Source of the DNA: Omphiscola glabra
Taxonomy: Eukaryota; Mollusca; Gastropoda; Lymnaeidae
Length of the DNA: 64,000 nucleotides
Reading direction: 5' to 3'
Assembly: GCA_964017045.1 (NCBI GenBank)
Contig: OZ024794.1
Location: 23,045,359 to 23,109,358 of the forward strand
Part shown: piece after piece, positions 1-10,885 of the stretch
Position numbering within the stretch: the stretch's first letter is position 1
Layout: every line of letters starts with the position of its first letter
Translations under genes and position numbers: made by a program
The notes under the pieces: model-generated
Databases searched by the model: none
What the model was told of the DNA's origin: nothing
The model's input: only the letters and a program-made list of their open reading frames with translations

Positions 1-104
1 TGCCAAGCAGGCTCGCCCACCAACAATTACGCTACATCTGGAAACAGAGCAGAGTTCTGTGAGGTAACAACACTAATTAGAAGTGTAGGACTAACCTCAA
101 TTTT

Positions 105-229
105 ACAACAATGTATGTGCTATCAACAATGTCTGTCTATCAACAATGTCTGTGCTATCAACAATGTATGTGCTATCAACAATGTCTGTGCTATCAACAA
201 TGTCTGTGCTATCAACAATGTACGTGCAG
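105..229. repeat. 18-bp tandem repeat
   Basis: About seven copies of CTATCAACAATGTCTGTG. Confidence 0.85.
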
Positions 230-422
230 TTAAAATCGGAATTCACTCATATTTTTTAAACTATAGTCCGGCCCCCAGCAATGTCTAGGGGGTGGGCAGT
301 GAACCGGCCTCATGTTTGAAAAATTTGATGACCCCTGTCTTAAATGGTTTAGCAGGCCTACTAGTTTCAAAACTTTTGAGTAGGCCTAGTGCAACTTCCA
401 CAAAGATTAATCTGGTTTTAAT

Positions 423-770
423 CACCACCGATATTTGTTGATGACCTATCACCACTGATATTTGTTGATGACCTATCTCATCATTGATATTTGTTGATGG
501 CCTATCACAGTGGTTCTCAACCTTCCTAATGCCGCGACCCTTTAATACAGTTGCTCATGTTGTGGCGACCCCCAGCCACAAAATTATTTGTGTTTCTACT
601 TCATAACTGTAGAGTATATGTGTTTTCAGAAGGACTTAGGCGACCCCCAAAGGGATCGCGACCCACAAGTTGAGAGCCGCTGGCCTATCACCACTGATAT
701 ATGTTTATTACCTATCTCACCACTGTTATTTGTTGATGACCTATCTCATCACTGATATTTGTTGATGACC
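423..770. repeat. 27-bp tandem repeat split by a SPIN MITE
   Basis: Copies of ATATTTGTTGATGACCTATC with CACCACTG/CATCACTG spacers lie at 423-507 and 683-770, on both sides of the SPIN insertion, so the array is older than the insertion. Confidence 0.8.
508..682 (-). mobile_element. SPIN-like hAT MITE, copy 1
   Basis: Ends CAGTGGTTCTCAACC and GTTGAGAGCCGCTG, matching the terminal repeats of SPIN (Space Invader) non-autonomous hAT elements. The inside holds the typical gcgacccctttggg palindrome remnants. It is flanked by a perfect 8-bp target duplication GCCTATCA (500-507 and 683-690) and splits a 27-bp tandem repeat. Confidence 0.88.
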
Positions 771-1289
771 TTTCAACTCTAACATTGATGAATTTAATCT
801 TACTCCGGTTCTGTCTCTGCAGATCCCGAAATTTGAGGCTAATTTATTTTTTCCACATGGGGCGTGTTTGTGCCATAAAATGTATAAATGTAGTGTAGTA
901 CACATTTTCATTTAAAAATGGGGCGAGGCTGTATACTCATTTATGTAAAACTAACTACTCGGGTTTACCATGAAACGTACAATATTTGATCCCTATAGCA
1001 ACTCCCCAACATAGATCGATTAAATACCACATTTCTTGTTGACTAACTATAGTAAATGAGATACATTATGAACGGCTTCATTAACAAAGAGATCTAATAT
1101 TGTCTGCTCGTATCCCTTGTATAAATTACGAGTGTGTCTAATTGGTTTAACGATCTTATAAAACTGATCAGACAGTATTTCCTTTGATTTTCATTTCGCT
1201 GATTTCCTGGGCATGTTAACTAAATGTAAATACATCTGAGTTCAAATTGTAGTAAAGTAAAAGTGAAAGGAATTTAAGTGGACGCCAAG

Positions 1290-1415
1290 TATGACATATT
1301 CTACCGTCTCTTTGGAGATATATCCCAAATGTGACAGATTCTACCATCTCTTTGGGGATATATCCCAAATGTAACAGATTCTACCATCTCTCTGGGGATA
1401 TATCCCAAATGTGAC
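1290..1415. repeat. 41-bp tandem repeat, three copies
   Basis: Units carry ATTCTACCATCTCTTTGGGG and ATATATCCCAAATGTGACAG. Confidence 0.8.
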
Positions 1416-2960
1416 AGACGATGTGTCTAAATTCTTGGGATTATGTCTGTGATTGCACAGACATCCGGCCCAAGCAATTTCCAGTTCGAAGTGGCTATTC
1501 GTACCCGGGTACCAGAAGTGAGAGATTGGGATTAAAAAAAAAAACATTTAAAATATCATTGCTGGGTTTGTAAGACAAAATGAGGTATCAAATGAAAGAT
1601 AAATGAGTGGACTATACGTTTGTTTAACTAAAATAAACGACCACAAATGACATCCGAATAGCATTTAGTCAAAATGGACCCGGACACGCAGCTCCGCCAT
1701 TCGGACCCGGGTCCCATTAGACCCATAATTTAAATAGTTTTTAAATCACAACCGCTCACTTCTGGTACGAATAGTCGCAGCCTTTCCAGTTTCCTAAAGC
1801 ACTCTTTATCTACTCTTGGTTTTGTGAAGTTGGTTCCGAGAGTAGCACGTTGTCTATGAAGAAAGGAAACGTAAAAAAAAAAAATGTCTCCAATCTTACG
1901 AGGTATTCTTACAAAGCTCACGGTAGGAATTTCTCGTGGGAGATGTGTACTCATCAGCACCCGTTCTGTGCGGTACACTTTGCAGGGTTTCATGTTGGGT
2001 CTCTCTCCCCCCCCCCCCCCAGCATACATTCTTTTTAAAAAATAAACCGTCGAGAGAAATCTAATGTGGCATGGCTAACTTCAAAAATAGAATGTATTTT
2101 AAAATAGAGGGGCGAAGAGAGAGAGAGAGAGAGAGAGAGACGGAAACACGTCACACGGGCTGATTAAGGGAGCTCGGATCGTTTTAATACAGTAGAGTTA
2201 TGAATGGTGTACTCTGTGGGATGTGACGTAGTCAGGAGAGGGGGTACATCACATGAAGAGGATTTCTCGTAAATTGGAATCATTAGTCGCAGCTTGCTGG
2301 GGCATGGAGACATGACTCTGCAGAGGTACTCGCGTTGATAAAGAAAATGGGATATGTGGATGTCTGAATTATTCCTGGTGTCAGTGTGGCTTTGTGCCAG
2401 TGCGTTACTTTAAATTCATGTTCGTTGGGATGTGTCTGAATCTTACGATAAGCTATATTGCTGTACTATTACTATTAGTAAAATGTTTGATGCTACATAC
2501 GAGTTCTGAGTTCTTTCCAAGTTCATGAAACTAGTTCAGAAGAAAAGAATCATCACTTGAAAAAAATAATTGATATTTCTTTGATTACGTTGAATAGTTA
2601 AGAGCTTTTTGTTTTTAATTGTATTTATAAACTCCAAAGCTAACTTATTTTTTAAATTTATATGTATGTAATTAACATCCCCTTTCAAATATTGTGTATA
2701 TGTATAAAATTAAATCCCCTTGCAAATGTTTATATGTATGTAATTACATACCCTTGCAATTGTAAGGCTAAACAATCTGATATATATTATTTGCTTCTGG
2801 TGTGTCCTGCTTCCTTTTCGAAATCACGCTCCTTCCAAATACACATTATATTCATAGTACTGGGTAAAAAAAGGGGGATGTCATGCGTGACGTGTGAACT
2901 CAGGTAATTTGTTTTTCTTTAGGAGGAGGTGACTATTATATTAATCAACAGAGAGTCATG
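1416..2960. other. Non-genic stretch with (AG)n and poly(C)
   Basis: Apart from the foldback MITE, this holds a poly(C) tract (about 2010-2022) and an (AG)n microsatellite (2115-2141). Nothing coding was recognised; the short open frames have no protein-like composition. Confidence 0.5.
1486..1783. mobile_element. Foldback MITE relative, copy with short arms
   Basis: Begins GTGGCTATTCGTACCCGGGT (about 1491) and ends CTTCTGGTACGAATAGTCGC (about 1760-1779). The interior shares TTGTAAGACAAAATGAGGTA and ACAAATGACATCCGAATAGC with the palindrome at 22603-23038. Confidence 0.7.
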
Positions 2961-4763
2961 GGTAGGGTGTAGGACTGTCTGTAGGACTATTGTTTAACGG
3001 TCGGCATGTATGGTGTAGGACTATTTTTTAAAAGCCGGCAGGTAGGGTGTAGGACTATTGTTTAAAGGCCGGCAGGTAGGGTGTAGGACTATTGTTTAAA
3101 GGCCGGCAGGTAGGGTGTAGGACTGTCTATAGGTCTATTGTTTAAAGGCCGGAAGTTAGGGTGTAGGACTATTGTTTAAAGGCAGGAAGGTAGGGTGTAG
3201 GCGTATTGTTTAAAGGCCGGAAGGTAGGGTGTAGGACTATTGTTTAAAGGCCGGCAGGTAGGGTGTAGGACTGTTGTTTAAAGGCCGGAAGGTAGGATGT
3301 AGGACTGTCTGTAGGCCTATTGTTTAAAGGCCGGAAGGTAGGATGTAGGCCTATTGTTTAAAGGCCGGAAAGTAGGATGTAGGAATTTCTGTAGGCCTAT
3401 TGTTTAAAGGCCGGCAGGTAGGATGAAGGGCTGTCTGTAGGCCTACTGTTTCAAGGCCGAAGGTAGGATTTGGGACTGTCTGTAGGCCTACTGTTTCAAT
3501 GCCGGCAGGTAGGATGTAGGACTGTCTGTAGGCCTACTGTTTCAAGGCCGGAAGGTAGGATGTAGGACTATCTGTAGGCCTACTGTTTCAATGCTGGCAG
3601 GTAAGATGTAGGACTGTCTGTAGTCCTACTGTTTCAAGCCTGGCAGGTAAGATGTAGGAATGTCTATAGGCCTACTGTTTCAAGCCTGGCAGGTAGGATG
3701 TAGGCCTACTGTTTCAAGTCTGGCAGGTAGGATGTAGGCCTACTGTTTCAAGCCTGGCAGGTAGGATGTAGGCCTACTGTTTCAAGCCTGACAGGTAGGA
3801 TGTAGGCCTACTTGTTCAAGCCTGGCAGGTAGGATGTAGGCCTACTGTTTCAATGCCGGCAGTTAGGATGTAGGCCTACTGTTTCAATGCCAGCAGGTAG
3901 GATGTAGGACTACTGTTTCAAGACTGGCAGGTAGGATGTAGGACTACTGTTCCAAGCCTGGCAGGTAGGATGTAGGCCTACTGTTTCAATGCTGTCAGGT
4001 AGGATGTAGGACTACTGTTTCAATGCTGGCAGGTAAAATGTAGGATTGTCTGTAGGTCTACTGTTTCAATGCTGGCAGGTAGGATGTAGGACTGTCTGTA
4101 GGCCTACTGTTTCAATGCTGGCAGGTAGGATGTAGGAATGTCTATAGGCCTACTATTTCAAGGCAGGCAGGTAGGATGTAGGCCTACTGTTTCAAGCCTG
4201 GCAGGTGGGATGTAGGCCTACTGTTTAAAGGCCGGAAGGTAGGGTGTAGGCCTACTGTTTCAAGCCTGGCAGGTAGGATGTAGATCTACTGGTTCAATGC
4301 CGGCAGGTAGGTCTACTGTTTCAATGCCGGCAGGTAGTATGTAGGCCTACTGTTTAAAGGCCGGAAGGTAGGGTGTAGGCCTACTGTTTCAAGCCTGGCA
4401 GGTAGGATGTAGGTCTACTGGTTCAATGTCGGCAGGTAGGATGTAGGCCTACTGTTTCAAGCCTGGCAGGTAGGATGTAGGCCTACTGTTTCAAGCCTGG
4501 CAGGTAGGATGTAGGCCTACTGGTTCAATGCCTGGCAGGTAGGATGTATGCCTACTGTTTCAAGTCTGGCAGGTAGGATGTAGGCCTACTGTTTCAACGC
4601 TGGCAGGTAGGATGTAGGCCTACTGTTTCAAGCCTGGCAGGTAGGATGTAGGCCTACTGTTTCAAGCCTGGCAGGTAGGATGTAGGCCTACTGTTCCAAT
4701 GCCGGTAGGTAGGATGTAGGCCTACTGCTTCAATGCCGGCAGGTAGGATGTAGGCCTACTGTT
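2961..4763. repeat. 1.8-kb imperfect minisatellite
   Basis: About 45 variable units around GGCAGGTAGGATGTAGGCCTACTGTTTCA (quoted in part: GGTAGGATGTAGGCCTACTG). The left third uses TTGTTTAAAGGCCGG, the right two thirds CTGTTTCAAGCCTGG; some units add a GACTGTCTGTA block. AGGCCT is palindromic. Confidence 0.9.
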
Positions 4764-5600
4764 TTGGTGCCTTGCTATCTTTTTCTATTATAAAAAATGT
4801 TCTATTTGTTGGGGTGGACTGAAAATGTCACCCCCAGTAGTGTAGGAAGGAGGTGCGGAGCGGAAGGTCCGTCCCACGATGCACTGGTTTTCTTTATACG
4901 TAGGGTGGCAATTTCGGCCCACCCCAGTTTTTTTTTTAGGTGAAAGGTTAGGATTTGGGGGGGGGGGGTAATTTTCTTGGCCCACCACAGGCAGCACTAA
5001 ATCTAGCTACGCCACTGCACACCAATTTTACCAACTATAATGTATTTTGCTTCTTCTGACAGACTGCCCCCTACCTATAACAGTAGAAAATAACCTTTAA
5101 CAAAATTATAGGATAGGCCGTCTACCATAATATATTATAGAATGTCTTGCTTGACCATAGTCATGTGTGCTTTAGGCTTTTAACGGAATAATCGAATCCA
5201 AGTTATAAGAAATAAAATTCGAGTCAGAGCTAAGTACCATAATAATATGTCCTTTGTGCAAGTTTTTAAAATGTGTGCACAGTATATTAAACTATTTGCA
5301 AAACAACCGTTAGCCTTAGAATGTTTAATGACTCCTCAATCCATGTCTAAACTGAATATGCGAGCAATCTACCGTAACCATTAATACATATTATCTTCTT
5401 TTTATGACAGTCCAAAAGAGATATTTCCTTAAATTGATCACGATGATCTCAATCTCCCGTGAAGAGCTTTCGCATCTCAAGCCACATAAATAAACTGCCA
5501 AAGTGGAAGAGCTTCCCCCCACCTGGATGTTATTAACTAACCGTTGTTATTTCTACCTGGATGTTATTAACCAACCCTTGTTATTTCTATCTTCTTTCAG
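4764..5600. other. Intergenic stretch with a MITE remnant
   Basis: 4800-5018 ends in CTAGCTACGCCACTGC and holds T and G homopolymers, so it is probably another decayed TIR element. 5515-5590 contains a 2-copy repeat (CTGGATGTTATTAAC). Nothing coding was seen. Confidence 0.45.
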
Positions 5601-5736
5601 TTCACCTACCAGGCAGATTCTCAACATATCTCAGCTGACGTACGGTGGGTGCTCGCGGTCCTGCTGCTAGGTGACGTAACTCCTGGGAGGGAGTGCTTGC
5701 CGTCTGGTTTGACTTGTTTGCTATTTACTTCAGTCT
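5601..5736 (+). pseudogene. Possible orphan exon fragment upstream of the KY-like gene
   Basis: After a good acceptor (pyrimidine run ending TTTCAG at 5600) the frame reads FTYQADSQHISADVRWVLAV and then LLLGDVTPGRECLPSG before running into a stop near 5736. The pattern of a hydrophobic strand followed by LxGDxTxG resembles the end of a PARP catalytic fold, but the match is too short to be safe. It could instead be a 5' UTR exon of the KY-like gene, or chance. No partner exons were found upstream. Confidence 0.2.
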
Positions 5737-6177
5737 GTTTCTAGTGTGGAATATCTGCACAGTGACTGTTGGAAACACGCTTTTTAAGTCCCGCCGTTAC
5801 CTACAACTATACCACGATCGGTCTGGAGGCCAGATGTCTATTTCATCACAGGTGGAGTTGAAATCAGGATATTTCCTACCAGCACTGACGTTGGTTTACA
5901 CAGGAAACGGTAGCGGTGTTCAGCGGATGAGAATATTTCTACTACTTCCTGGATAACACATTTTAGTAACAAATATCAAGTCAACCTAGCATTGTTGTGC
6001 ATTCTGGTAACATTCAATGACACACAATTTCAACAAATTACAAAGTCTAATGTGGCTATCTCCTATCGAAGCCTACCGAAAACAAATTTCTTAATTTCTT
6101 CGGTAAGACTCATACTAGATGTATTTGTAATTTAAAAAATAAATAAATCACGTTCACGTCAAGTTTTAAATTCAGCG

Positions 6178-6852
6178 ATGACTGAGCGTCCCACGTTACA
6201 AAATGGCTACCTTGGAGCCCAGCCCCTCTTCAAAGAAATCGGGTTGTCCACGAAGACCCACCCCGCGCCAGAGTTCGAAACGAGCGAAAACGAATTCGTC
6301 ATCAAGCTGAAAGCCAGCCAGCCGGTCAAAATCACCAGCAAGGTGGTCAGCGAGGTCACGGGTGCTGAATCCCAGGAGCGTGTCTTCATTCAAACCCGTG
6401 GGGATGATATCAACCTTCTGATCAGTCTGGACAAGACCGGCTACCACAGGCTCCAGGTTTACGCACTTCCGTCATCCGACAACAACAAACAGCTGCCGGG
6501 AGTTTTCAACTATCTCATTCATTGCACCGGAACTCCTCGGAAATCGCGCTTATTCCCCAAACAGTTTGCCCAATGGAGAGACGGATGCGTGCTTCTTGAA
6601 CCGTTCTCACTCGCTGGGGATCACGTGAAGGGCGACGTCATGTTTCGTGTGGTTGTCCCCCAAGCCCACGCTGTAGCCGTTACTACCGGTGACGAGTGGA
6701 CACATCTGGAACCAGGTGACAACGGTATCTGGACTGGCCGCGTCAGTGGGATAGAAAAGTACAAAGGTAAAGGACTTCACGCCGTGCTCAATGCTAATTT
6801 TAGTGAAGACGAAGAAACCAAGTACTCATCCCTGCTGCAGTACACTCTATAA
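6178..6852 (+). CDS. KY/hillarin C-terminal-domain protein (kyphoscoliosis peptidase-like)
   Basis: A 224-aa open frame running from ATG to TAA, clearly richer in G+C than its flanks. The sequence matches the region that follows the transglutaminase-like core in kyphoscoliosis peptidase and hillarin proteins. Residues about 18-35 hold the LFKEIGLST...HPAPEFET entry motif. A first beta-rich module runs to about 112. A second (about 120-224) has the hallmark run FPKQFAQW, then GCVLLEP, FRVVVPQAHAVAV and W.G.V. No Cys-His-Asp peptidase core is present, so this is either a stand-alone domain protein or the last exon of a longer gene. The ATG lies two bases after a plausible acceptor (TTCAG at 6171-6175), which suggests an upstream 5' UTR exon. 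Family assignment is from remembered motifs; function, perhaps cytoskeletal or muscle-associated as in the family, is inference. Confidence 0.72.
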   Translation: MTERPTLQNGYLGAQPLFKEIGLSTKTHPAPEFETSENEFVIKLKASQPVKITSKVVSEVTGAESQERVFIQTRGDDINLLISLDKTGYHRLQVYALPSSDNNKQLPGVFNYLIHCTGTPRKSRLFPKQFAQWRDGCVLLEPFSLAGDHVKGDVMFRVVVPQAHAVAVTTGDEWTHLEPGDNGIWTGRVSGIEKYKGKGLHAVLNANFSEDEETKYSSLLQYTL

Positions 6853-7774
6853 AGTTAGCGGATATAGTATTGTGTAGCTTTCAATGTGCAATGATACGGC
6901 TTGGCTTTTGTTTCGGAGCAGATATCCCTCTTCTGTTTAAATGAATTTATGTGAAAATGGACGCCAGCATGCAGTTCATAGCCTTCCATTATTTAAAAAT
7001 TTCAAAAAATTTCAAATTGATGTGGTTAAGAAGAAAAACGACTTTATTCAAGAAATTCTACTTTTGTTTGTTTCTGAGAAACACAATTACAATTTTCGTG
7101 TTATGAACTTTTATGAAAACCATTGAGTGAATCAATGAGAACTAACTGATACGATACACGTAGCTGATTTACATTCTTCCGTTAATTGGTTTTCTTGCAA
7201 GTTACCATGTGTTAATCCATCAACTTAAATCTGTAGGTCCAACTAACTTTAGGGTTGCAGATGAAGTCAATTTTTAAAAATATATCTTCTTCCCCCGCTA
7301 AGCATTCCTTCTTCTTCTATATAGTAAGGGCCCACGATCAATGTATCGATCATTTTCGAATGATGTGATTCTCTTGCCTTTACTTCGTTGACGAGGATGG
7401 ATGCTGCAAGCTGATTGGTTCACTGACGCTTTGAAAATTGTTACTACATCTAATGTTTTTTTGCATCTGTCTTTCAATATATCCACTCTTACTTTACAAG
7501 ACTATACAACAGTGAGTTGTATGAAATAGATTAACTAGGTTTCATCATTTCAATTTTTTCTTTTTTTTTAGTCACTGAGTTGTGAAGCATCACTCTTAAA
7601 ACTAGGCAAGTTTGGTTTAAATCTATAATATTCTTCAATTTTAACTGGACCTGGCGGACATGGCTTACTAAAGGGTTTCGGAAAAAGAGGTTCCACCATA
7701 GAGAGCACTGAACTAGAAGTAATAGGAAAGTTTAAAATGAAATTTCAATTTATGTCGCCGGGGAACCACTAGGA

Positions 7775-7971
7775 CAATGGTTCTCAAACTTCCTAAGGCC
7801 GCGACCCTTTAGTGCAGTTCCTCGTGTTGTGGAGACCCCCAAACACAAAATTATTTTCGTTGCTACTTCGTAACTGTAGAGGACATGTGTTTTCCAATTG
7901 TCTTCGGCGACCCCTGGCAAAGGGTGGTTCGACCCCCAAATGGGTTGCGCCCCACAGGTTGAGAACCGCTG
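7775..7971 (-). mobile_element. SPIN-like hAT MITE, copy 2
   Basis: Same family as the element at 508-682, ending GGTTGAGAACCGCTG. Perfect 8-bp target duplication CACTAGGA (7767-7774 and 7972-7979). It sits in the presumed 3' region of the KY-like gene. Confidence 0.88.
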
Positions 7972-8119
7972 CACTAGGACGACCTCCTTTGATCATGCTT
8001 CAGTAAGGTCAACATACATGTAAATGAATCTATTTTTAACGAAATAGAACCGGCCTGGTGCTATTGGTGTTGTGTTGAAAGCTATGTAATCGGGTCACAA
8101 TCTGTTTTTATATCTGTTG

Positions 8120-8125
8120 AATAAA
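8120..8125 (+). terminator. AATAAA polyadenylation signal, possibly of the KY-like gene
   Basis: AATAAA followed by a T-rich stretch, about 1.27 kb after the stop codon of the KY-like gene and beyond a SPIN-type MITE. It is the first well-placed signal seen; a closer non-canonical signal cannot be excluded. Confidence 0.35.
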
Positions 8126-8876
8126 GTTCTTCTATCCAACCAGTTCGATTAAAGTGTGTTGATGTATTTTAGTTCCAGACGTTTTCCAGAGTCACCAAAA
8201 TAAAAGGGAATAAAGTTAAGGTCGAAAAGGGTAAAATACCATCAGCTGATTCAAGGGATAATGTCTTTAAAATGGGTTTACACTCAAAATCAGTGGCTCT
8301 TTTAGGCATATCTCGGGGGGGGGGGGGGGGGGGGGAGAGATCTCCTCCCTGAGCAATTCACGTGCCCCTCCCCTCCATCGAGAAAAATATGCACAGTAAA
8401 ACGAAACTATATTTTTCAAATTAATAATGATTAAGTTGTCCTTTTTATAAAAGATAAAAAAAAAAAAAAGAATATTAACTGGTGTCTTTAACCGATTACA
8501 ATTAGTGGAACCTATGACATATCGCTACGCCAAATATATTTGATGTTCCTTAGGATATATTTAAGGATAATCTTATAAGAGGCTTACACTCTAACATTAT
8601 GAATATCTTACTAGCCACTTCTGATTTTAAGCCGAAATTCACGTTTTTCGCATATATCGGTATTTTTGTTGATATATTTTTGCAACTTCAAAAGTTTAAA
8701 GAATTTAATAACACTGTTTTAGAACAACTTTACACCAATATGAAGGACTACACTTTTAATAATAGTCCTTTCTAAGTATCAAACATGTGCAATCTATTTT
8801 CGAATTATATTTCATTATAAAAGCATGACTTTTGAAGTAGGGATAGTGTTAATTATTAATTGTATGATGGCATTAT

Positions 8877-9047
8877 CAGACCTGTTTACCCTCAAACTCT
8901 TAAAAATCGTACACAATCATCACAAAATCGTTCAATACATTATCTTAATAGAAAAAAAATAAACATACAGTATATATAATGTAGTATAATGTATACACCC
9001 CAAAAATCGTACATTGTACGCCAAAATCGTAAGAGTAAACATGTCTG
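8877..9047. mobile_element. MITE with CAGACCTGTTTAC ends and 6-bp target duplication, copy 1
   Basis: Ends CAGACCTGTTTAC and GTAAACATGTCTG. The interior is built of repeated AAAATCGTACA motifs in both orientations. Flanked by CATTAT on both sides (8871-8876, 9048-9053). Superfamily not recognised. Confidence 0.75.
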
Positions 9048-9220
9048 CATTATGCTTTAAAAAATATAGCGCTTAGCATCATTTTAAATGTACTCTATTC
9101 CATGTAGTAAGTTGGAAAACAATGAAAACTTTGATACAGATTATTTAAAGTAAGAATTTAACGAGGTGCATACAGAGGTTGCTGGGCTCACACGATAGTT
9201 CTAAGTTTAAGTGATGCTTA

Positions 9221-9476
9221 AATTGAAGACCTTAGTGCTAAAAGTACTTAAGTCACATTATGCACATTTTGAAATAATCAAGTTCAAATATTCTTTTCGT
9301 CTATAAAATGTGATCATTTTCATATTTTGTCTTGTTTATTTAAGGGACTTAGGCACATATTAATGTGTTCAAATTAATGCAGTACACGTGGCTGAACCGG
9401 ATAAGAAAAGGTCACAGTTTAGATTGATTTTGACAAAAATGTGACTTAAGTACTTTTAGCACTAAGGTCTTCAATT
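9221..9476. mobile_element. MITE-like element with 38-bp perfect inverted repeats
   Basis: 9221-9258 and 9439-9476 are exact reverse complements (begin AATTGAAGACCTTAGTGC). The 180-bp centre has no coding capacity. No clear target duplication. Confidence 0.6.
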
Positions 9477-10307
9477 GTTTAACTAGCATATCTTCCGTTG
9501 CTCTCCAATTAAGTGTCGAATGTTTCAAAACTAAATTCATGCATGTGCTAAAATGTGCTAAAATGTGCTAAAATGCATTCTTGTATTTTGAATTTATCAA
9601 AAAATTTCTAGGGTCTATAAAGACTTAAGGGGAGAGAAGAAGCTAGGGCAAAAGCATACACTCAAGTGCGACACAGCTGGAATTAATTTAGTTCATGTTG
9701 GGCAAGGGCAGAGTAAGATACTTCCCTGATCGTTGTTAGGGCTAATTCAGTTAATGTATGGCACTGGGCGCCATAATGTCTCCCATATACCCTTAAAAAT
9801 TTACGATCGAAAAGTCCATTAAAAAAATTGAATTCAAGTATACTCCTAAACGCACCGCTTGATTTTGAAATAATCAAAATTATTCTGGTTGAGGACTTTT
9901 TAAACCCCTCCACCGAGAGAAAGGTACACAGCGCCCAAGGTTTCTGTGACCAAATGAGTACTTCATTAATTGGATGAGTTTGCCTAGGTCTCAGCTTGCA
10001 TGCACACAAAAGTGTTTTAACATTTTGGTGTGATTTTTCATGCAGTTTTTGGGAGAGAATAAAATGGTGAGTAACACAGAGCTGTTATTAACAGTGCTAA
10101 ATCCATCCTCAAACTACAATCGATCCCCAACATAAAATTCAAAATCCCTGATTTCTGCTCTGATATCATTGCCTCAATCGCCTTATGTTGCACCTTGCTC
10201 TCAAGTACTCAGTCATATCTCACTGTCGTATATTCATTATATTATACTGCGGCAGACGACTTTACTAGTGAGTGATTAGTAGAATGTTGGCTCCCAGAAG
10301 GCCAACC

Positions 10308-10885
10308 GTCCCTCCGCCACGGCGCCTCCCATAGACAGAACGGCGCCTCCCAGTGACAGAACGGCGCCTCCCAGTGACAGAACGGCGCCTCCCAGGGACA
10401 GAACGGCGCCTACCATGGACAGAACGGCGCCTCCCAGGGACAGAACGGAGCCTCCCAGGGACAGAACGGCGCCTCCCAGGGACAGAACGGCGCCTCCCAG
10501 TGACAGAACGGCGCCTCCCAGTGACAGAACGGCGCCTCACAGGGACAGAACGGCGCCTCCCAGGGACAGAACGGCGCCTCCCAGGGAAAGAATGGCGCCT
10601 CCCAGGGACAGAACGGCGCCTCCCATCGACAGAACGGCGCCTCCCAGGGACAGAACGGCGCCTCCCAGTTACAGAACGGCGCCTCCCAGGGACAGAACGG
10701 TGCCTCTCAGTGACAGAACGGTGCCTCCCAGTTACAGAACGGCGCCTCACATGGACAGAACGGTGCCTCCCATGGACAGAACGGCGCCTCCCAGGGACAG
10801 AACGGCGCCTCCCAGGGACAGAACGGCGCCTCCCATGGACAGAACGGTGCCTCCCATGGACAGAACGGCGCCTCCCATGGAAAGA
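10308..10885. repeat. 21-bp GC-rich minisatellite, about 27 copies
   Basis: Unit ACGGCGCCTCCCAGGGACAG plus A. The period is a multiple of three, so long frames are open on both strands (RRSVPGR- and TERRLPG-type). No start context, splice or flanking domain supports a gene. Confidence 0.92.

Larger units (their letters stand above)
8130..10307. other. Intergenic stretch between the KY-like gene and the 21-bp array
   Basis: Holds a poly(G) run (8317-8336), the 6-bp-duplication MITE (8877-9047) and the 38-bp inverted repeat element (9221-9476). Otherwise AT-rich with no recognised gene. Confidence 0.5.

Noticed and set aside
1730..2038. Frames of 99 and 62 aa on opposite strands
   Set aside because: They overlap a foldback MITE end and a poly(C) run, with no family resemblance.
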